Positions 45,668-58,400 of a stretch of 64,000 nucleotides of DNA are shown in pieces. Every line of letters begins with the position of its first letter. The stretch's first letter is position 1. The notes under the pieces were generated by a model that worked only from the letters and a program-made list of their open reading frames with translations, made no database searches and was not told where the DNA came from. Location of the stretch: positions 2,356,001-2,420,000 of the forward strand of contig OZ218952.1 in assembly GCA_965112735.1 (NCBI GenBank). Direction: 5' to 3'. Both the position numbers and the translations under genes were made by a program. This DNA is from Phaeosaccion multiseriatum. Its lineage: Eukaryota > Ochrophyta, other classes.

Positions 45668-46335
45668 GCTGGCCCTGATCTGACCGACGCACCTCCACCT
45701 CCCTGCGTTCTCCTTTGCCCCCACACCCCACCTTCCCCACGTCCCTCTCTGCTCCTCCCCCCCAACATCCCCTCCTCTCCACACCAGTGCTGCTGGGACT
45801 CTATTTGACTGGCACATGGATGCTTCAACTCATGCCCCGGTCGTACTACTCCTTCGAGGGCGGAATCAACTGGCCCTTGGTGCTGGTCCAGCTGCTGCTG
45901 CAAGAAGGTTTCCAGTACGCCATGCACATGCTGGAACATAAGCTCTCTCCGGCGCTCTACCGCGCTTCGCACAAGCCGCACCACCGCTTCACCAACCCCC
46001 GCCTGTTCGACGCCTACAATGGCTCAGCGACGGACACCTGCCTCATGATCCTGCTGCCTCTCTTCCTCACCGCGCAGTGTGCACGCCAGACCAACGTGTG
46101 GACATACATGACGTTCGGGTCCCTTTACGCCAACTGGCTCACGCTCATTCACTGCGAATGGGCGCATCCCTGGGACCTGTTCTTCCGGCGAGTGGGCTTC
46201 GGGACGGCGGCAGATCACCACGTGCACCACAGGCTTTTTACATACAACTACGGGCACCTCTTTATGTACTACGACTGGGCCTTTGGGACATATAAGGACC
46301 CTGGCTCCGTCGAGGTCTTCAACTTGAGTGTATGA
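44697..46335 (+). CDS. Fatty acid hydroxylase/sterol desaturase superfamily protein
   Basis: Membrane di-iron oxygenase. Two exons, 44697-45204 and 45788-46335, rejoin to 351 residues. The His boxes that bind iron are HMLEH, HKPHH and DHHVHH, in the order and spacing of the sterol desaturase/fatty acid hydroxylase superfamily. A further His lies in LIHCEWAHPW. Hydrophobic segments LLWPSICLLPLAIGISAA, LGLSLGIAAVAVGQVFVI, VLLGLYLTGTWML and LMILLPLFL are consistent with an ER multi-pass protein. Sterol C4-methyl oxidase, C5-desaturase or sphinganine hydroxylase cannot be told apart. The intron holds a direct duplication. The 3' end is 75 bp from that of PHAX. Confidence 0.88.
45353..45689 (+). 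repeat. Direct duplication of about 150 bp in the hydroxylase intron
   Basis: Copies at 45353-45497 and 45531-45689 share an AACGTTGCCTAGGGAAGGCA head, a CGCTCGCTCAGCTGTTG middle and a GCCCTGATCTGACCGACG end. They differ by a few substitutions and in the length of the inner (TTG)n tract, short and interrupted in copy 1, about 15 units in copy 2. Confidence 0.9.
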
Positions 46336-46410
46336 CCGTTGTTGCTGAACATACGAGTATTGTACAAAAAGCCAAGTCTCTTGCCTTCCCTTTTCTTTAG
46401 TGTCTACGTA

Positions 46411-47366
46411 CTAGCCCTGCTGCATGTCCTGCTCCTGCTGCTGCTGGGGCTCTATCTTGTCCAACACCTGCAGCACCTCCCCTTCCTCCTCCTCCTTGTC
46501 TTCGTTGCCCCCCCCGGCCTTGGCCTTCAAAAGAGCCGCGTCGGCCGCCCTCCTCTGCTCGTTCCTCTCTCTCTGTCGAGCCTTCTTTCGCTTCACGTCG
46601 TCTGCGTATATATGCTTCAGCGTAGCAGCGTCGAGTTTATCCTTGAGTAAGGTCAGAAACACCCCCCCCGGAGTCCTTCTCTTTGTCCCATCCGCAGTCA
46701 GCATGCCCCCTGCCTTCTCGACCCGGAGCGTCTTTCTCACCAGCGCCCTCGTCTTGTTATTTCTCAGCTGGTGCACCACCCGGCACATCAGGTAGTACTT
46801 TTTCTCGTGCAGTTGGAGGCACACCCACCTAGCCACGCCTCCCACCGTGGAAGCACGCCTCCCACCATTGCGTCCGCGCTTCCTGCCCTGGCTGCTTCTA
46901 TCTTGTCCTCCCCGTGCAGTGGGTAGCGAGGCATTCAGCATCTTCTCACAAGCACTTGCGCTTTCATTCTCAGGTTCTCTTGATATTGTTGATTCGACCC
47001 CGCCCTTTCCTCCTGCCATCGTCACACTCTCAGCGGCTGCTGGTGTGGCGGCTGGAGCCGCCTTCTCCGATCCCGTCTTGGCTCTCTTCGCTCCGTCCCC
47101 GGCCCGCTCATCCTCCTCCCCGCCCCCAATGCACAGCTTAGAGCACTCCTCGTCCAAGTCAGACAGCTCGGCGTGCTCGTCAATGCCGACGGAGGCCAGC
47201 CGCTTTGTAAGGTAGTCCTGGTGAGTCGGACGGAGAGAGAAGAGAGTGGGTTATTGACGGATGTTCGCTTACCACGGGCACAAAAAAAAGAAAACACGCC
47301 CCCACGTACACAATCGTCTCCATCCGAGTAGCACAGTTCGTCTTCTCCGGCTATATTATTCTCCAT
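46411..47366 (-). CDS. PHAX: PHAX, snRNA export adaptor
   Basis: Binds m7G-capped snRNA and the cap-binding complex and recruits CRM1 for nuclear export; in some lineages it also acts on snoRNA. Two exons, 47366-47310 and 47217-46411, give 287 residues. The RNA-binding domain is clear: KTLRVEKAGGMLTADGTKRR then TPGGVFLTLLKD, with the invariant ADG-RRTPGGVF core of PHAX. Following KRKKARQRERNEQRR is the usual basic helix. The N-terminus ELCYSDGDDC and SDLDEECSKL are short acidic/hydrophobic segments that may be the export signal. The C-terminus is Gln-rich. A T22-like homopolymer lies just upstream of the start (47371-47392). Animal PHAX is about 390 residues; this copy is shorter at the N-terminus. 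Confidence 0.87.
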
Positions 47367-47510
47367 CGCTGTTTTTTTTTTTTTTTTTTTTTGATAGGGG
47401 CCGCCCCCGGCTTGGGTATTTATTGACTTACTAGAAATCACTTTGTTATTTTTTCTCTCGGTATTTCCCCTAAAAAGAGGCGGCGGCAGCTACAAACGAC
47501 GAGTAGCAGT
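47367..47510. promoter_or_regulatory. Bidirectional promoter region, PHAX/Mpv17
   Basis: 144 bp separate divergent start codons, including a T homopolymer of about 22 (47371-47392). A nucleosome-excluding role is possible. Confidence 0.5.
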
Positions 47511-49117
47511 ATGGCTGCGGCCTCGGTCCCAGTGAGGCAATGGGGCGCTGTTCGGCGCAACTTCTTGTGCATGAGTAAGTTCCTTAAAAAGAAATTTCCC
47601 TTTCTTCCCTCACTCAACACCTTCTCCATTTTACCCCGATGGTGCTCGCTCCTCACCTTGCAATTACCCACGCTGCTCCGAAACCTTTCGCAGCCGCCTC
47701 GATGGTCCTCGGCGACCTCGCGTGCCAGTTTTTGGAGGTCGAGGAGGAAAGAGAGAGCGAGGCTGCATCACAGCCGAGAGGAGCAGGAGCAAGAGCTCCT
47801 CCCTCCTTTCAATGGGACTCCACTAGATCGCTTCGAATGTAAGGTTGTTTTGTCATGCGGCCCCCTTCTTTCTTCACTCTGTCTGTCGTCCTTCCCATCC
47901 TCATCTTGCTGACGACCCCCGACTTATCCCCCGACACAGGGCCGTCACGGGACTCGCCGTTGTAAGCCCGGGAAGCTACCTCTGGAATTACGTTGCAGAA
48001 CGGGTGGCCCCGGGTGTGGGAGTGAGGCAAGTCCTCAAGAGAATAGGGGTGCAGATGGTTTTCATGCCTCCCATGATCAGCAGCCAACTGAGCGCGCTCA
48101 CCCTCCTCGAGGGCAAGGGTTGGGATGGGGTGAAGCAGAAGCTCTCAGAGGACTTGGGCCCGATATGTGTGGCGGGCTCATGCTTCTGGCCCTTTGTAGG
48201 CGCGGCAGTGCATACCAATGTGCCGCTTGTCAACCGCCCCATCTTTTTCAGCAGTGCGGGCCTGTTCTGGAATGTGGTGAGTGAGTGAGTGGGGGATGGA
48301 GGGGGGAGGGAGGGAAGGAGTGAATGAATGAGTGAGTTGAGTGAGTGGGCGAGTGAGTGAGTTGAGTGAGTGAATTGAGCGAGTGAGTCAGTGAGTGAGG
48401 GTGAGTGGGTGAATGGAAGCCTGCGCGAGGGCTGATTGAGTGTATGAATGCAGGAGTGTGTGGGTGAATGAGGCTGCAAAGTGCCCTTCACGCCTTGCCT
48501 TTTAAAAGTTAGAACAAATCGCTCTCTTCTCCTGTATTCCCTTAAACTGTGATGCTTACGTTTGCCTCCCGCCCCCCCCCCCACCCTCTTTGTTCCACGA
48601 AACTCTCGTCTCCCACTCCACAACTCGGCTCATCTCGTCCTCTCTCAAGTTCTTAAGCTTCCAGGCCAATAACAACGGCGGCCTGGTTGCTGTTGTTGAC
48701 GATGGGGAGCGTGATAGTAGCAGTAGGATACATGAGGCCGCAGTATCACCACCAGTGCGGCAATCAGCAACAGCCGCAGCAGGGGCAGCAGCAGGGGATG
48801 AAGGAAGGGCGATAGGGAAGTTCTCGGAGCGAAGGCCTCCCGACTCCGCAGCCGCTTCAGAGGAAAGCACAAACCAGCCTGTTCTATCGCCTGCGCTGCA
48901 AGAGCAGCAGCAGCAGCAGCAGCAGAAGCAGCCAAAAGAGTACAAACTTCCCTCCGTCAAGATCGCTGTGCCTCCTCTCATGCGGCAGGACCAAGCGAAT
49001 GTGCATGAGACCACCAGGCGACGCTTCGTGGCGCAGCGTCAAAAGACGGCACTACAATCCATCACTGAAGACGGAAGAGTGAAAGTGCGGAGAAGGAGGA
49101 CGGTGACCTCAATGTGA
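47511..49117 (+). CDS. Mpv17/PMP22 family membrane protein with C-terminal extension
   Basis: Organellar inner-membrane or peroxisomal channel-like protein. Four exons: 47511-47574, 47694-47838, 47940-48276, 48650-49117, rejoining to 337 residues. Family marks are ASMVLGDLACQFLE (helix 1), RSLRMAVTGLAVVSPGSYLW (helix 2, with the family's G-x-x-x-x-P pattern), VQMVFMPPMISSQL (helix 3) and a fourth helix ending in the WPFVGAAVHTNVPLVNRPIF stretch, then FFSSAGLFWNVVFLSF as a W-N/F-F close. The usual length is about 180-200; the last exon adds about 145 residues of Ala/Gln-rich then basic sequence (KLPSVKIAVPPLM, VKVRRRRTVTSM) that is not part of the family. Intron 3 carries GAGT repeats. Confidence 0.83.
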
Positions 49118-49802
49118 GGCAGGGGCAGAGGAAGTGTGCCCACGTACGCGCATGGCGTGAGAGATCCTTGCTTGGCAAGTGACAATGCAGCAGCGCAGTT
49201 GCAGAAGCATCAGCAGCAGAGGGGGACCAGGAGCAGCAGGACGAGACCAGCAGCAGTAGGAGCAAGACCAAGACCACCACAGCAGCAGCAACTGTCTTCA
49301 ACAGCAGCAACACCACTATCTGATTCCAGTGACGAGCACGCACCACCCCCGGCAGCAACACCTCATCCTACCTTCAACCCCCCACGGCCCCCTCGTCCCT
49401 TCCCACTTCGCACTCTTACTCTTTGCTGGTGAGTGCTGGGCCAGCCGTACTGCAGCGAGGAGAGGAGGAGGGGAGCTCTCAGAGAAGCAGGGGAAGCATG
49501 GAGCATGCATGTGGCACCCCTCTACATGGAAGGGGGCCGCAGCAGCAGAAGCGGCAGTGGGATGATCAGCCCCCCAGCCAGCAGGTTACCAACACGGAAC
49601 TATCTTTCAGTCTCTTGGAGGACTGGATTTGGTCAAGGAGGGCGCCAGCCTTGTAAGGACATGGCCTCCGCCCTTGGGCCTTGTTAATAGAGCGAAGTGC
49701 CATCCATCAGTGGATCCACTTCGAACGTCGACCCTCTTCTACAAATACATGGGAAATAATTACATATCATACACGCCATTGCCTGGTGAACCCCTCTCCC
49801 AA
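49118..49802. other. Convergent intergenic region Mpv17/SAM-kinase
   Basis: 685 bp with CAG-rich patches (49190-49310) and no supportable ORF on either strand. Confidence 0.5.
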
Positions 49803-52800
49803 TCATACCCGCTCCTCCTTTCCTGGAGGAGGGGCAGAGGGAGCCGGAGCGGGGGGGAATCCAACCCCTCTTGACCGCAGTCCTCCACCGCTGCACAGAC
49901 TCTTGCCTTCCACCGGGGCGGAGGGACTCATCTTTCTCGTGGGAAGCCCCGGCTGAGAAGGAGAAGACGGGGTAGGGGCATTGCTGCCGCTACCGCTACT
50001 ACCCCCGCGCTTGTCTCTCTCTCGCTGCGCATCTCGATCCTTCTCTCTGTGCCTCAGAGCCTTTCCTCGCTGCGTCTGCTGTTGCTGCTGCTGTGGCTGT
50101 GCCTGCTGCTGCTGCTGTGGTACTCCACCATGCCTTGCCTTTGGAGTGGACCCTCTCCCCATTGCAACGCCTTCATCTCCATCTCCACCCCCCCCTCCCC
50201 CGCCTCCTCCTCCTCCTCCTCCTCCTCCTCCTCCTCCTCCTCCTCCTCCTCCTCCTCCTCCTCCTCCTCCTCCTCCTCCTCCTACCCTTCGTAACGTCTT
50301 GTGCCCCTTCGGCCTGTCCAACAGTCCATTCGCCCAATCGTCCTCCGCCAACGCCTTGAGCTCTTCATACAAGCTCGCCACCTCCCTTGCTGGGTAGCCC
50401 AACTGCCTCGCCAAGGTTCGCATATCATCCTTTCCGTACGTAGGTATACCCAGCGGTTCCCTCGGCACTCCTCCTCCTCCCCCCCCTTCCGCGCCGTCGG
50501 GTGACCCACCTTCCCCTCCTCCTCCTCCACCACCTCCTCCCTCTCCTTCCCAGAAGCCATTGGCCTCTTGGCGGTTCTTTACGCACGTCACAATGTGGTG
50601 ACTAATGAGCTCCTCCAACAGCCGCTGCACTTCATCTTCGGCGGGCGGCGGGGTCGGGTCCAACCCTTGAGCCCGGTACCTGTTTGCCCCGCGGTGCTTC
50701 TCCATGAAGGGGTGTAACAACAGCTCCTTGGCTGCAGGGGCAAGGGTCGGACGTGAAGCAGAAGGGTGAGGGTCAGAGGCAAGGCTCATGGGTCAGGGTC
50801 GCGGGTCAGGGTCAGGGGGTGAGATGGAGACAAGAGAGAAGAAACACGCAGAGAACGTAAGACACGACGAGGATCAAACCACCACAACACCAACAACAAT
50901 ACCAACACCACCACCACCATCACAACAACAATAATAATAATCACCACCCACAACAACCAACTCGAACACCAACAACGACACCGACAAAGAAGACTTGGGG
51001 TTGTAAGCAAGCAGCAGCAATCACAGCAATCACATCAATGTCTCACCCGAGGGCCTCTTGGCTTGGTCTCTGCACAGCATGAGGCGCACGAAGTCGCACA
51101 TCTCGGGGCTAAAGTCCTTGGGATCGAGCTCTGGGGGGGAGCCCTCCTGAGATGGAGACGCACATGGGTGGATAGAGAGAGAGAGAGGGGGGGGGGGGGG
51201 GTAGGGAGGGAGACAGAGATATGATGACGAAGGGTGAGTGAGGGTGTGGAGAGAGAGAGAAGACACAAGCCGCTTTGTCCCCCACTGCGCTGTGCTGCAC
51301 TGTGCCATCCGCTGCCATGTAATACCATCCAACGCCATTCCAACACCATCCAATGCCATCCTTTTACCGCCCAATGCCGTCACATTACCATCGAAGGCAA
51401 TGCCCGCCCCAACCCCCCTTACCTGAATGGCAGACACCACCGCCCAGTAACCGCCGCTCACAGCAAAGGGGAACCGCCCCTTGGCCAGCGTAATAATGAC
51501 CAAACCGAGACTCCAAATGTCCGACGGATAGGAGTAAGCCTCGTTATTAATTCGCTCGGGTGACATGTAAGTGATGGTGCCCGTAAAGGTGGAGGCGAGA
51601 GAAGCGGTGGCGTTGAGCTCTCTCGCAATGCCGAAGTCGCTAATCTTGACACGCCCCTTGCGGTCCACGAGAATGTTGGAGGGTTTGATGTCGCGGTGGA
51701 TCTTGTGCTGAAGGGGAGAGGGAGGGAGGGATACAAGGAGACGAGTCGGGAGGGGGTTGGAATTTTCGGTTTGGGTTTGGGGAAAGGGGTGGAAGGGCAG
51801 GGGGCTGTGGTTTCCAACCAACCAACCAACCAACCAACCAACCAACCTAACCTAGCCGAGCCAGGTTTGGTGATGGTAATAGTTGCAGCAGCAGAATCAA
51901 CAGCAGGAGCACCAGGAGCAAGAGCACGGGGCCAGGCAAGCGAGCATTACTACACGATGGTAAGCGATTTGGTGGTACAGAGAGACAGTAAAGACCAAGC
52001 CAACCTGTCGGTGCATCTCCGCGAGTCCCTTGAGCACAGAGCGAGACACCACTGCAACGTCGGCCTCGGCCAAAGGCTTCTTCTCCTGCACGAAGCGGTG
52101 GAGGGTGCCTGCATCCATGTACTCCATCACCATGCACACACACCCCTGCAGTGCAGCAGTTGGTGATATGGCAGTAGGAGGGAGGAGGAGGAGGAGGAGG
52201 AGACAAGATGAGCAAACGGTGCAACGCGCACATGCGTGCGCACGCACACACACACACGCCCTCTCACCTTGTCAGGATCTGTATATGCGTCGTGAAAGCC
52301 CACGATGTAGGGGCAAGCGCTTCGCTGGGGAGCCCCGCGTTGTGACAGAGGTGCCATCGGAGTTGCATCACCACTGAGAGGGAGGGAGGGAGGGAGGGAG
52401 CGAGGGAGAGAGAGACAGCAGTGGGGCGAGGGAAGGGGAAGGCCAGGGGGAGGAGCAGAGGGGTACGGGAGCAGAAGGGACAGAGGAGTTGGAGGGAAGC
52501 AGAGGTTAGCATGGCGCACTCAGATGCAGCGAAGGAGGGGTTGACGGAAAGGAGCGGGCGTGAGCAGAGTGGGGCACTCACCCGTTGATGGCAGCTGCAC
52601 CGGCGCCACTACTGTTGCTGCCGCCGCCCCTGCCCAAGGATGATGCGGACTGGCTGCTGAACGCGGATCTCGCCCGCCCGTGAGAGGTCTGTGCACTAGA
52701 CTTTGGCGGCTTATTGTACATCCCTCCGTTGGCAGTAGCAGCAGTAGCAGCAGGAGAAGCAGTGCCGCCTGTCCCCATCCCGTTAGCGGCCCCGGTCCCA

Positions 52801-55455
52801 GCCTCGCCCGTCACTGGGGGGCTGCTCCAAGTAGGGGTGCCGCTTCTCCTTCGCTGCCTCCCTTGGCCATTTGGCGGAGCGCTACCCCCCCCCCGCCCCA
52901 ACCCCCCGTCCTCTTCTTCTGCCTCTGCATCCTCGTCCTCCTCCTCTTCCTCCTCCCCCCATGGTGCCACCTCTTCCTCCGACTGCTCCTCCGTGGGGCT
53001 TCGGCTGCCCATCTCGGAGTCTGTTCCTCCCCTTTCGTTCTCGCTGGTGCGGGGAGAACTGCGCGTATTGTTGTGTGCTGGAAAGTAAGTGCTGCGCTGC
53101 TTACCACCACCCTTGCTCTCCCCCCCCCCTCCTCCTCCGGTGAGGAAGCCACTTGCACTTCGACTGCTCAACCCTCTGGGAGTCAGCACAACCATGTTGA
53201 TGGAGTGCAAGGCCCTCAACTCGCGAACGATTTGATGCCTCTTGTCGTCCTCGTGTACGGCCACCGTCTTCACCGCCACGAGCCGCATGCTTGGAAGGTG
53301 TAGGCCCTTGTATACAGTACCACCAGCACCTAAGGTCATGTGGGTAAGAGAGAGAGAAAGGGATACGAGGGAGAGAGGGGCGGAGAGAGGAAGGGAGGGA
53401 GGGAGGGAGGGAGGGAGGGAGGGAGGGAGAGGGAGAGGGTGGTGGAGGAAGCTTAGTTCATGTGACAGATGAGGGGTGAACTCTGCACAATACCCCCCCC
53501 CACCCCACAAGGGCCCTCCTTAGACCGGTGCCCCCCCCCCCCCTCCGCACCTCTGCCCAGCTCCTCCATGAGTATGGTTGTCTCCGCCGTCTTGCGAGGC
53601 GTGGTTCTTCCGATCATGCGCTCTCTGTCCCTGCTGCTGGTCCTGTTGCCCGGGTTTACTGTCAGCCTTCCCGATGGCGTCCTCAAGGGGGCTGGTGGTT
53701 GTTGTTGTTGCTGTTGTTGCTGTATCGCCAACTGCTGCTGTTGTAAAGCGTCCTCGGCAGATGTCAAGCCCAGCACTAATTTGGGCCGTACATTGTCCTT
53801 CTTCTTCTTTTTCTGCTGCTGCTGCTCCTCAACCGTAGTCGATTGACTGGTCTGCTGATGTGCACCAAGCCCCGGCGACACAGAGGAGTGCGTGCTTGTA
53901 TCACCAACACCTGGTACCGCTGCCACCGCCGCTGCTGCTGCTGCTGTTGCGCCCGCCACAGCCACCTCCTTCTCTGCTGTATCACCAACCACTGCTGCTG
54001 TTGCTGCCACTGCTGCTGTCGCCACTGCTGCCACCGCCGCTGCCGGTCCTTTCCTAAAGTGGTCATCGCTGCTACTCACGCCCGTCTGAGTGGTCATGAT
54101 GGTGTCATTCCCGTAGCTCGAGTCGTCAAGCCCTCCTCCATCCTCCTCCCCCACTGCCTCCATGCCCCCTGAGTGCGAGTCGTGAAAGTGGAAATTGTTA
54201 ATGGGCGGGGCCGAAATCATGCCCTGCGGGCGAATGGTAAACCCTTCCAGATGCAGAGTGCCTCCATCGCTAAAGTCGTAGCTCTGATCGTCGATGCCCC
54301 CTCGCTCCATCATATCGCCACTGCCCTCGAGCTCTAGAGCGAGGGTTTGGTTCTGCTGCAATTGCGCATCAGCAACAGGGCCATTCCCTCCTCCTCCTCC
54401 TCCTCCCCGCCCGCTCGGCAGGTTTCGAATTTTCTCTCGAACCCCTCCCCTGCTCCCTCCTTTGCTCTTGCGCCTCTCCCTCTTGCCGAACTCCTGCTCT
54501 CCCACGTCAATCGCCAGTCCTGGACCTTCCTCCCCTCCCACCGCGATGGACAGACCGAGTTCCATCGTCACTCCTCCTCCTCCTCCTCCTCCTCCTCCTC
54601 CTCCTCCTCCCCCTGACCCACTGCGGTTCCACTGGGTGGAGGAGGCTCCAGGATCAGCCTGTGCCTGTCCCGACAGCGAAGGGTTGGAAAGGAGAAGGGA
54701 CGAGGACGCTTGATACTCGCTGGACCCGCCTCCGCCGCCGACGTCTCCTCCCTCAACGCTTCCACCGCCATTGCCTCTGCCACTTCTCCGGCCACTTTTC
54801 CTGTGACTACCACTACTCCTGCCACTCCGGCCACTGCTGCCGCTGCCGCTGCCATTGGCATTGGCGCTGGCTACACCCTCACTACTCCCCTCCTCATCCT
54901 CATCCTCCTGCGCCGCGCCACCACCACCACCGCCGCCATTGGTGACACTACTGCAACAGCTCGTAACACTCGTGACACTCGTGGGGGTGTCCACATGCAC
55001 GACATCCATTACACCCCCACTCCCACCCCCACCAACGCCTCTCCGTAGCCCGCCCATGCCGGGTGTGGGGCCTGTTGGTCTAAGGGCCCCTACCGCTGCA
55101 TGGGCAATCTCCTCGAGCTCCTCCGAGGAAGCGGCGTCGAAGAAGACCGGCCCTTGTCCCTGACCATGACCCTGGCCCTGTCCCTTTCCCTGCTGCACAC
55201 CCTTGCCTATCACCACCTGACTCGGGCTCTGCCCTTGCCCTTGCCCTTGGCCTAGTCCTTGCCCTACTGCCTCCTTCATACTCCGCACCGTTTGAATGTG
55301 AGAAGGGCCCACATACGGCTTCTTTTTCTTACTACTACCACTGTTGTTATTGCTGCTGCTGTCGTGGTGGTCGTTGTGATGGTTCTGCTTCATCACCCCA
55401 CCATCTGTACCTTCACTACTGCGTACCTCATACGAGGAGGCCCTCCTCCGCTGGC

Positions 55456-55486
<31 letters not shown>

Positions 55487-58400
55487 GTGTGGGGGCAGTT
55501 GAACGAGCTCCCCTCCTTGTTCAGCAGCAGCACCACCACCATCCCCCCCTCCTCCCTCACCGTCACCGAAGCCCTCTACAGGGAACGTCGTCCTAGATCT
55601 ACTACGCGCCCCCCTCCCACCAACACCAGCTGCAGCAGGAGAAGCAGAAGAAGAAGAGCGCCCGCTCCTATTGGCCGGGCGCTGCTGCTGTTGCTGCTGA
55701 TGCTGCTGCTGTTCCCCTCCCACCATGACCGACGTTGATGCTCGCCTCTGTCTCCGGCTGGTGACCCCGGGGGGGCCGTATGCAGGATTGACCTTGGGTG
55801 TCATTTCGACATCACGAGAGGGGGAGCTGTAGCTGCTGCCATTCCACACCCCCATCTCGCCGTCTCTCCCTCCACTCCCCTCCACCACGGGCAGAGGCAG
55901 TCCCCACACCCTCTTCTTGGTGCTGGGGTTGAGAAGTCTGCTGCTCGTTGCTGTCGCCGCTGTCTCTGCCCCGCTCCCAAAGCTGTTCGCCCTCCGCAGG
56001 GAGCCTCTCTCTACACCTCCTCCTCCCTCACCTCCTCCTCCTCCTCCTCCTCCTCCTCCTCCTTCAGCCCCCTCTTTCCGGGTCCATGTATTGGAGACGG
56101 GTGAGTCGTACTGAAAGCGAGTCAAATGCCCCTTCCCTCCTCCCTTCCCGGAGGGGGTGCGTGAGGCAGGTGTGGTGCAGGTGGAGACGATGACGCCAGC
56201 AGCGTTCCTGTCCATTTCTAGCACTCTCTCCATGTCTAGGCCTTTGCCCATAAAGCGCTGAGGCGAAGACCGACTGCTGCTACCATTCTTTGCAGGCTTG
56301 TCGCCCCGAGGGGGTCGGCGCTCTCCCCCCCCTCCCCCTCCTCCTCGACTCGGAAAGCCTACTACTCCTCCCCCTCCTCTTCCTTCGGCACTCGCCGCCC
56401 GGTGCTGGTGTTCGCCGCTGTCTTCGTCGTTGAGAAGGTCCTCCTCCACCGATTCCGCAGAGCTCTCCAGAGACGCCAATGGAGATGTCGGGGAAGACAG
56501 CTCCGCGACATCCTCCTCCTCCTCCTCCTCCACTTCAACACCATCATCGTCATGAGCAGTATGGGAAGGATGGACTCGTCTCCCTTCCCTCGCCCGCTGC
56601 TGCTGCTGCTGGTTCTGGTCCTGCTCGTGCTGCTGCTGCTCACTACTCGCTTGCATGCAGTGGTGGCCTGGGTGGGGGGGCAAGGCGGCGTTGGTGTTGT
56701 CGTCTTCGAGATGCAAGGTGAGGTCAGAAATATGCCTCCGTAGACGCGCTCGACCTGGTCCTACGCCCCCCCCGCTGCCGCCCCGCGGTCCCTGCTGCTG
56801 CCCTTGCCCTCCGTGTGGCGGGGTGGGATTGTTGGTGGCGGTGGTGGTGGGTATGTTGTTGGTGTTTATGTCAGCGGCGGGGTCGGCGAAACCGTCCATA
56901 AAACCATCTGAAAAGGCCCGCCTCTCTCCTCCTCCGGTTCCCAATACTTTCGCCACCCCCCCTCCCCCTGCTGCTGGGGCTACTGTACCACCAACTGCTG
57001 TCTCACCAAGTGACTTCCGTCCCCGCCCCCCAGCAGCATCCGGCGGCACTGGGCTCGGGGTGCTCCAGTTCTCTCCAAACTGCCCCATCGGCGTGAGCTC
57101 GGCCGGACTGGCCTCTCCAATCTCTGACGCCAGCGTACTAAAACTCTCCTCGCCGTCCAAGCCCCCGGGAAAGTGCCGCCGCTGCTCTTGCTGCTGCTGC
57201 TGCTGCTGCCGGTAGAGTTGTTGCTGCTGCTGAGTGTACTCGTTACCCTCCACGTCGTAGTCTTCGTCGTCGTCCCGGTGCTGTTGTATCACCAACTGCT
57301 GCTGCTGCATGGCGTCACCCTCTTGCCCTACACTGAGAGACACAGACGCGGCTGACAGGTTCGAGGTGGATGAAACGTTCAAGTCTCGACACCGCCTGCG
57401 CAGAGCGGCCACTTCCCGGAGGAGGAGCTGCTTGTGCGGCCTGAACTTGACCCCCAGCTCCTCCACATCCGCATCCGATGTGATGCCGAGCAGAGAGGTG
57501 CCGTCGATACCAGCGTCAAGAAAGCTGATGGTGGTGGTGGTGGTGGTGGTGGTGGTGGTGGTGGTGATGCGGGGGGGCATCAAAAGGGGGCGGGGTGAGC
57601 CACGGCACTTACATTTCGTTCGTTCGTTCGTTCAATCAATCGAAGGAGGACAAAGACCTTCAGAGAGGGGTATGGCTGGGTTGCGCTCTTCATCAGATGC
57701 CGTGCAGTAAGGGCAAGGCAGACAAAACACTACAGTCAGCTAGGTAAGCACCATCACCGTTTGAAAAGCTCTGAAAAGCTCTGAAATTCCACCTCCTTCA
57801 CCCTCGACTCTCGAAATAGTCCTTGAGTTGGGGGCCTGTCTGCCTGCTCTCTCTCTCTTCCCTCCCCCTCCCCTCATCAGCTCACGACACCCCCCCCCTC
57901 CTCTTCACGGACCTGCGAAGATACTTGGGTGCACGCAGCGCTTCGAACTGCTGCAGCCACCGCACCACAGTGCTGACGTCCCACTGCAGCGCATCCTCGG
58001 GTAGACCGTCTCGCTCTCGCTCTCCCTATTTCGTTAGTGCGTTCGTTGGGTCGCACAGGTACCCAACACAACAAGAGAGAGAGAGAGAGAGAAACGAGTC
58101 CCATGTTACACACAGGAGGGCTGGGGTGGCATTGCTTAGGGAAGGGAAGGGAAGGGAAGGGGCGGATGTGGGTGTGCGTGTGTGGCGCTCGGGGGCAGCG
58201 GCTCTTGCTCCCTCCTGCTTCATCGTTTTGCTTCTCTGAGGGAGAGAGGTATGACTCACAGGTGCATGGTCCATTTTTCACCCCACGCTAATCTTACCTG
58301 CTGCAACGTAGGCCGGACATGGTCAATATAAGCCGGCGACAAACTCTCGTCTGCGCTCTCCAAAAGACTGCTCTCTCCTCCCCCCATCGCCAGCGCAGAC

